Of a stretch of 64,000 bases of DNA, positions 59,480-64,000 are shown piece after piece (the stretch's first letter is position 1; the number at the start of each line of letters is the position of its first letter). The stretch covers positions 11,202,274 through 11,266,273 of the forward strand of contig CM075862.1 in the NCBI GenBank assembly GCA_037975125.1, in the 5' to 3' direction. This stretch comes from Latrodectus hesperus. Lineage: Eukaryota > Arthropoda > Arachnida > Araneae > Theridiidae. A model generated the notes under the pieces. That model was not told the origin of the DNA. It was given only the letters and a program-made list of their open reading frames with translations, and ran no database searches. Made by a program: the position numbers and the translations under genes.

Positions 59480-62400
59480 TCACAAAAATCAGATGGCAGC
59501 ACAGTTAAAGTGAAGCGTATATAAAGTGTGTCAGGGCACCGAAAACATTGCAATAGTTGGCGTAATGCAGAAAGACTACTTATTCTGTCTTTTGACAGGT
59601 GTCACATTAATGTGACAATACTATGTATATATCAATCATTTTATATCGATTACAATTGTTCCTGTACCTATTACTATGAATAGCAGAATTTATGTTCAAT
59701 TATTTATATGTAATATTTTAGGGTACATATAGCTCTACCCTAACCCCGTGACATTCGTAATGCAATGTTTCAACAGGACAATGCGAATAATAAGCCTGAT
59801 TTCTTCATACAGATTAGTAGTTAAAGATGTAAATTGCTCATTTCCTTAGTCAGTTTGTTAAATTTATATAAGTGAAGAAGTTCGTGAGTTCACATGAATT
59901 CACAAAAGAGCAGATAACTAATTCATGGGAAAGAGTGGTATTAAATATGGAATAACGTATTTAGTTTTATAATAAAACAATTCATATTCATGTCTGAAAA
60001 TTTTAAATTTCATATGAAAAATATTTTAGTTATATTTTACTTTAATATTCAACTTTACTACCTAATTGCAGGTCAATGTACTGCAGAGAAATCACATCAC
60101 TGAGATGACTTGGTACACAAGACATTTATAAATATTTGACAAATTTGTTGTATTATAGACAAGATCTGGAATTCAGAGATTCTTGAGAATTTAAAATTAC
60201 ATACGCAAGTTAATATTCGAAACTTCAGGAAGACATATTGCTCGTGTTGTGATTCATAATTTAATTTGTGCCACGGATTTAGAACACATGATTTTAGCAA
60301 CCAATTATTTATTATCTTCTAGATTGCACAGAGCACAAAATAAAGTTACTCGAAATTTTTTAAATAAAAACAAACATCCAGCAATTTATAAGTCCCGCCG
60401 AATACAGCAAAATAAATACGCTTTTCATAGGTTTTGAAATCTTTTTTTTCACTGATACCGCAGCGCCATCTCGTGGTAGTCGAAATTATGACATTCGAAA
60501 AGCACAGTGATTTTCTAAATTATTCAAGCATATTTTTTTGTGGAAAACTGGAATATCATTTTAATTTATATATTAAGCAATTATCTTTAAAATATATAAT
60601 TAAACCTAACTAAGACACATATTGGATATGATTGATATGTCGACCTTTTATAATTAAACATATTGTTTTATAATTTTGTATGTTATACATAAATTTAATT
60701 AGAAATAAAAAGAGGGAAAAATGGAGTACTAAAATCCATGCAATGGCAGAAGTTAGGTAAAAATAATTTATTTCTTTTTTTTTGCATTTCTAAAAAATTT
60801 AATGGTTGGCATCTTATATATGCAATAAGATCTACCATGCCCTTTTTTCTGACTTTGGGACCTGGGGTATTGTATCTCTTAACTCACGTGAAATAATTAA
60901 AATTATTAAATTGATGTATTTGAACAATTAAAATAAAGAATTAAATTCAATATGAGTCATTAACAAGATGTTCCATGGAGTTAAGTTCCGATGTGAACTC
61001 GACAGTCTGCCCACTTGGGAATGTTGTGTTATTTGCACAAGGAGATACTAACTGCGGTGAAAATTCTGAACCCGACACACCGTGACTTAGTGCTCGGACC
61101 ATGGACCATGCTCTTCAACATGAAAAGTCATGAGATCTAACTTAGACACTACAGAGGGTGATCGGTTATCGAACATAATCCGTTACAAGACTAAGTTGCC
61201 TATCCGAATTGTTCGTTAACCGATCATTGATTTACCATAAATTTGTTTGTGAAATCGATTCTTCGTTCTGCAAACCTTAAAAATTAAATAAAAAAGAACG
61301 TATTTCTTAGTAAGTTTATTTTAAAAATAATACACACACACGTACGTATAGAGCCTTGCATATTAATCAATCCATTTTATTTTTTGTTTATGGTGGATTA
61401 AAGAACATGCCCAATGTCGATTGACTTTCTCTCTTTTTTAAGATTTTCCGGAAGTGATTTGAATAGCATTGTTGCATTAAAAAATCCGCAACCTTAAGGT
61501 ACACAACACGAGGTTTGCCTGCATTTCTTCCTCTGCACACACACATGAAGTGTGAATGTGTGGAAGTTTTCGGGGTTTCCTCCCTTGCAACTCGTGAATA
61601 TGGGCCATTATCAATGGAAAGCCCTTCTAAAAGGCAATAATACGCGAAGGATCGTATAAAATCTTAAAAGGATCCTCGACGTGTCCAAGAACCATGCAAA
61701 TATACAATAATATATATAAATTGTTTATTTAAATAATAGGGCAAGGCTGAACTAAGTAATACGGTCTCCGCTCGCCAAGCGGGAAAAGTCACCAAATCTG
61801 GTAAAATTTGGTGATTCTTTCTGTGCCAAATTAATTCGTCAAAAAACCACCAAAAGCGATTGGTTGCTAAATGTGTCACCAAATACAGCGTTGGAATGCC
61901 TCGCCGCCGCACATCTCGGAAATGCTTGCCATTATCATTTTAGATTTTTTTTCGGATGTAAAAGTGGGGTAATTTAAATCCTGTTTTTTTTTTTTTTTTT
62001 TTTCATATTTATGTTTTATTTCACTTCGGATATAGCGCAGAATATAAATATTGTCTTTTATATTCACATTTTTTATTTAAGTGTGGATATAGTGCCTGAA
62101 TTTCAATTTTAATTCTGAAATATTTTTAAATAGAATCTTTAATCATTTCTTATTACGATTACTATTTTCTTGTATACTATTAGGCTTAGCAATTTAAAAT
62201 CGGGGGGCGGACCCCACTTTATTTACATGGTTATTATTATTGTTTTCTTAGTGTAATGTGGGGGAAGTGAAACCCAGATTTCTTATGCCAATTGGCGCCT
62301 ATTCTGTGTTGCCAATCAAATTTTAATATCCCTGTTTTATCCACTTGGTGAAATTTGTTTCGCCAATTTCGCTAGGCTGAGGCTGTAATACTCAGTTTTA

Positions 62401-62600
62401 CCATAAGGAAAATATTTTCTTGTATACAGTATGCAAACTGATTATTTTTACACCACTTTTTTTAAGTTTAGAAAAACATAAGCAGCTATTTTATTCCTTG
62501 CTATGTGTGAACGTAAATTTGTTGTTTTTTCTAAGTAAACGAAAAAAATATTTTGAAATAATTGAAAATAAAACCTAAATCTTACAAACTTGGAAAATTT
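59480..62600. other. Intergenic or intronic AT-rich region
   Basis: Contains a short inverted repeat at 61151-61233 (GATCGGTTATCGAAC and GTTCGTTAACCGATC), an extended T-run near 61982-62003, and a GC-richer patch at about 61738-61915 with no identifiable content. No gene, element terminus or further repeat was recognised. Confidence 0.6.
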
Positions 62601-62604
62601 CTTG

Positions 62605-63877
62605 CAAAAAGTATATTTGTACACCCATATCTCCGGTAAGTATTACTATAATTTCATGCAAATTTTCACATGATAGTTAATTTTTTGGATGGTTTATGTT
62701 TATTAAACACACACACATTGAAGATTATCTTTTTTAACAGTGAACGTTTTTAACACTCGTAGAGAAAATTTGAGAAATGGCCACGAAATCAAAAGAAGTC
62801 TCTTTAGACATGAGAATTCATATTATTAACCTTAATAAAAGTGGAAAATATTATCGCGAAATTCAAAAGATGGTTAAGTTACCCTTTACAACTATTGGTT
62901 ACATCGTAAGAAAATATAAAAATACTGGACTCGTTGAAACTGAACGCAGGCCAGGTGGCCCTAGTAAATTAACTTCAAGAAATAAACGAAGTATTTTTAA
63001 AGCAGCTATTATAGAAAACCAGAAATTTCTGCTCAGAAAATTGCAGATGACCTTCTGGCATCTTCTAACATTAGAATAACCGCTCAAACAATAAGAAATG
63101 TGTTGCATAGTGCTGGTTTAAAGGGCAGAACTCCGAGATAAAAACCAATGATCCCTGAAGTTAATAGAAAAAAGCGTTTAGAATTTGCTATGAAATACAA
63201 AGACAAACCGATGGACTTCTGGAAAAAGGTTAATTTTTCAGATGAGAGTAAGTTTGAAATTTTTTAACCCCTAGTATCCGAAAAATTTGGCGAAAAAATA
63301 AAACAGCCCTTGATAATAAAATTGTACTTAAGACCCTGAAACATGGTGGTGGAAATGTGATAGCTTGGGGCTGTGTAGCTCATGGGGGGTTGGAAAATTA
63401 CACTTTATTGACACAAAAGTGACAGCTTTAGGTTACATTGATGTGTTGCGGCATAACTTATTAGACAGTGCTGGAAAATTGGGTATCGGAGACACTTTCT
63501 TATTTCAACAAGATAACGATCCAAAACACACTGCGATAGTTACTAAAACATGGTTGCTTTATAATGCGCAAAGATGCCTTGAAACTCCACCACAATCCCC
63601 GGATATAAACCCAATTGAAAATTTGTGGATGCTATTAGATGCTCAAGTTCGAAAAAAATATTACAAGTAAAAATAGTGTGAAAGAAGCACTCATGGAAGC
63701 TTGGGAAGAAATAGATCAAGAAACCACCAAAAAGTTAATAGAATCAATGCCAAGACGTCTTGAAGCAATTGTAAAAGCCAATGGAATGCATACACAAGTA
63801 TTAGATTTCTATAAAATAATTATAATTATGTTTAAAATTTGTCACTAAGTAAATGTACAATTACTCTTTTTGTATAG
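62605..63877 (+). mobile_element. Tc1-like element with imperfect terminal inverted repeats
   Basis: CAAAAAGTATATTTGTACAC at the left and, in reverse complement, CAAAAAGAGTAATTGTACAT at the right form imperfect inverted ends about 1.27 kb apart, a normal size for a Tc1/mariner element. TATA flanks the right end. Confidence 0.7.
62777..63848 (+). pseudogene. Tc1-like (DD34E) transposase, several frameshifts
   Basis: The N-terminus is intact with an HTH region (KEVSLDMRIHIINLNKSGKY, FTTIGYIVRKYKNTGLVETE) and the GRPR-like RRPGGPSKLT. A shift near 63030 moves the frame. VNFSDESKFEIF (first Asp) is followed by a stop near 63265. The core resumes at 63365 (LLDSAGKLGIGDTFLFQQDN, second Asp, DPKHTA; PDINPIENLWMLLD, catalytic Glu). 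A last shift near 63650 leads to the C-terminus (WEEIDQETTKKLIESMPRRL), ending at 63848. The motifs suggest recent decay. It is a different subfamily from the copy at 27757. Confidence 0.88.
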
Positions 63878-64000
63878 TTTTTATAAAGTTTTATTCATTT
63901 ATCAACTAAAGTTTATGTGATTGTTTTTTTGTTGATATTTATTATTATTTTACCTCAATAGAATATATTTCTATAATTTTAACTTTGTTACCTTATTTCA

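Overview
The window reads as an arthropod nuclear genome, most likely a chelicerate and probably an araneoid spider. The evidence is very AT-rich non-coding DNA, introns of 1 to 10 kb, long (AT)n tracts, several tRNA-headed SINE families, and a transposon mix of Tc1/mariner, Tigger/pogo, Gypsy, Copia and Bel/Pao. There is no bacterial-style gene organisation. The species call is inference; the sequence itself only supports an animal genome with one conserved protease gene and many transposons.

The host gene is a tolloid/BMP1-like astacin metalloprotease on the minus strand, spanning about 41961 down to 93. I assembled ten exons by hand from splice sites, homology and phase. They are the prodomain aspartate switch (41871-41961), the furin site and mature N-terminus (36287-36402), the catalytic domain (26723-26846, 21876-22054, 20839-21060), CUB1 (15489-15683, 6442-6558), CUB2 (2323-2468, 415-610) and a possible terminal exon (93-259). 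All nine junctions are phase compatible. The signal-peptide exon was not found and probably lies upstream. If exon 10 is real, the protein ends after two CUB domains with a cysteine-containing tail instead of the EGF and further CUB domains of canonical tolloid.

Almost everything else is transposon. Intron 2 of the protease gene (26847-36286) carries a Tc1-like element (transposase 27757-28752) and a complete Gypsy element (29054-34494), both on the opposite strand to the gene. Both are bordered by (AT)n, as if one AT tract had been split by them. Upstream of the visible gene are a 5'-truncated Copia (43066-45987, minus), a complete Bel/Pao element with identical LTRs and a 5-bp target duplication (49168-55037, plus), and a Tc1-like element at the right edge (62605-63877). 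Degenerate mariner/Tc1 copies lie at 22870-23950, 25163-26140, 47085-47420 and 57990-59150. Two Tigger/pogo remnants are at 5486-6178 and 37005-38078.

Smaller elements include at least five tRNA-derived SINE families, some with exchanged heads and tails. There is a foldback SINE (40316-40545), a LINE 3' end nested in a SINE with a 14-bp target duplication (40889-41481), a MITE family including an inverted dimer (14870-15335), three tandem-repeat arrays and two larger tandem duplications. I found no rRNA, no functional tRNA gene and no CRISPR array.
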